Below are positions 5,492 to 6,144 of a DNA stretch of 6,144 bases, piece after piece (the stretch's first letter is position 1; each line of letters begins with the position of its first letter). Under the pieces are notes generated by a model. The model worked only from the letters and a program-made list of their open reading frames with translations, ran no database searches and was not told where the DNA came from. Origin of the DNA: JAHDDY01 sp964549375 (GTDB lineage: Bacteria; Pseudomonadota; Alphaproteobacteria; Rhodobacterales; Rhodobacteraceae); assembly GCA_964549375.1 (NCBI GenBank), contig CAZJWF010000150.1, positions 1 to 6,144 of the forward strand, in the 5' to 3' direction. The translations under genes and the position numbers were made by a program.

Positions 5492-6084
5492 AACGAGATG
5501 CTTGGTATGCTGTGATTGCCGCCCTCGGCCTGTCAGCGGTTGCGGGTGGATATGGGCTTTGGAATGCTGGGAAACTCGCAAATCCATCAATTGAAGCTGA
5601 ACGTAGCAAGCTAACCGCTTCCCTGCCGTCACCGCCAAACTTTGAGATTGACGACAATCTACTATCGACCGCCCAAGAAATTCTGCGCTTACGCGATCCA
5701 TTCGTGGAACGCGATGAAGGCGACGAGATCAGTAGCCGAGGGCTTAACCTGCCCAAGCTGGCACCGCCTGTGCGGTTTTCTGACCCGAATGAACAGATAC
5801 TCGAAACTGAACCTGTCCCCGGAATCGTGCAGAATATCCCGCCGACGACTGCTGGTTTAGGCGCACCTCTCGCCCAACAAAAACGCCAACGGGGCAGCCT
5901 CACGCTTCGAGGAGTTTTTCCGTCTGCTACCGGCGGCAGAGCAATGGTCGCCATGCCAGACGGTCGTATCGTCAATGTCGTGGTCGGCGGTGTCGTCGGT
6001 GGCTGGCGGGTGCTCGAAATCCGTCAGGGCGCAATCCGATTGGGTCGCGGGCAACGCACGATCTTGTTGGCAATGCCGCGCTAA
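5488..6084 (+). CDS. Short GspC/PilP-like inner-membrane secretion protein
   Basis: This 198-residue protein has the layout of GspC, which links the inner-membrane platform to the secretin. One N-terminal membrane helix lies at about 6-26. A periplasmic linker includes RDPF (69-72), a motif often seen in PilP and GspC type proteins, and a Pro-rich stretch (88-127). The C-terminal 60 residues (from about 136, GSLTLRGVFPS) form a small beta domain like the GspC homology region: RAMVAMPDGRIVNVVVGGVV, then GWRVLEIRQGAIRLG and RTILLAMP. The protein ends there, without the PDZ or coiled-coil domain of classical GspC, so it resembles PilP in size. It could be annotated as GspN or simply as a type II secretion hypothetical. 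The ATG overlaps the gspM stop (ATGA). A secretin gene would be the natural next gene. Confidence 0.72.
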   Translation: MKRDAWYAVIAALGLSAVAGGYGLWNAGKLANPSIEAERSKLTASLPSPPNFEIDDNLLSTAQEILRLRDPFVERDEGDEISSRGLNLPKLAPPVRFSDPNEQILETEPVPGIVQNIPPTTAGLGAPLAQQKRQRGSLTLRGVFPSATGGRAMVAMPDGRIVNVVVGGVVGGWRVLEIRQGAIRLGRGQRTILLAMPR

Positions 6085-6144
6085 AGCTACGCCCGTCTCA
6101 CCCTCTCAAAGCAGGACGACAGCCGCGAGACCTAAAAACGCAAA
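6085..6144. other. Right-edge stretch without visible gene start
   Basis: The plus strand has no ATG, GTG or TTG here, so the next gene must start beyond the edge. GTCTC (6095-6099) and GAGAC (6127-6131) form a loose 5-bp inverted repeat with a 27-nt loop and no T-run after it, so I do not call a terminator. Confidence 0.6.

Noticed and set aside
5451..5975. Open frame of 174 codons on the minus strand opposite the GspC/PilP-like gene
   Set aside because: It is antisense to a gene fixed by a strong ribosome binding site and an ATGA overlap, and its product shows no domain or membrane pattern.
6095..6131. GTCTC...GAGAC inverted repeat after the GspC/PilP-like gene as a terminator
   Set aside because: Arms of 5 bp, a 27-nt loop and no T-run; the operon is expected to continue.

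Overview
This window looks like ordinary chromosomal DNA from a moderately GC-rich proteobacterium, most likely an alphaproteobacterium. That placement is inferred from protein style only: a short PilN-type GspL, a GspM of the 'b' subtype, an SF1 RecD/Dda-like helicase and a two-subunit SCOT. No taxonomic marker gene is present. I see no mobile element, tRNA, rRNA or CRISPR array.

Left part, minus strand (3694 down to 1). Four complete genes and the first codons of a fifth run leftward. They encode a radical SAM protein with a cysteine-rich C-terminus (3694-2684), a stand-alone SF1 RecD/Dda-like helicase (2619-1057), succinyl-CoA:3-ketoacid CoA-transferase subunit A (scoA, 984-286), a very acidic small protein without arginine (283-23), and the first three codons of what is probably scoB (11-1). 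The first three genes are separated by 60-75 nt gaps. The gap before scoA holds a near-perfect 19-bp palindrome and a plausible promoter, so the sco genes may form their own regulated unit. The last three genes are packed together (overlap at 286-288; a ribosome binding site abutting the stop at 23-25).

Middle (3695-3914). This is a divergent intergenic region of about 220 nt that separates the leftward genes from a rightward operon and must hold promoters for both directions.

Right part, plus strand (3915-6084). Three genes joined by ATGA overlaps encode the inner-membrane platform of a type II secretion system: a compact GspL (PilN-like periplasmic end), GspM, and a short GspC/PilP-like protein that ends right after its HR domain. 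The order L-M-C matches pilM/N-pilO-pilP of type IV pilus operons, so a secretin gene (gspD/pilQ type) is the expected next gene beyond the right edge. The last 60 nt contain no start codon on the plus strand.

No clearly new system stands out. The items most worth a second look are the acidic small protein between the two SCOT subunit genes, the palindrome in front of scoA, the orphan radical SAM protein, and the reduced, pilus-like secretion platform.
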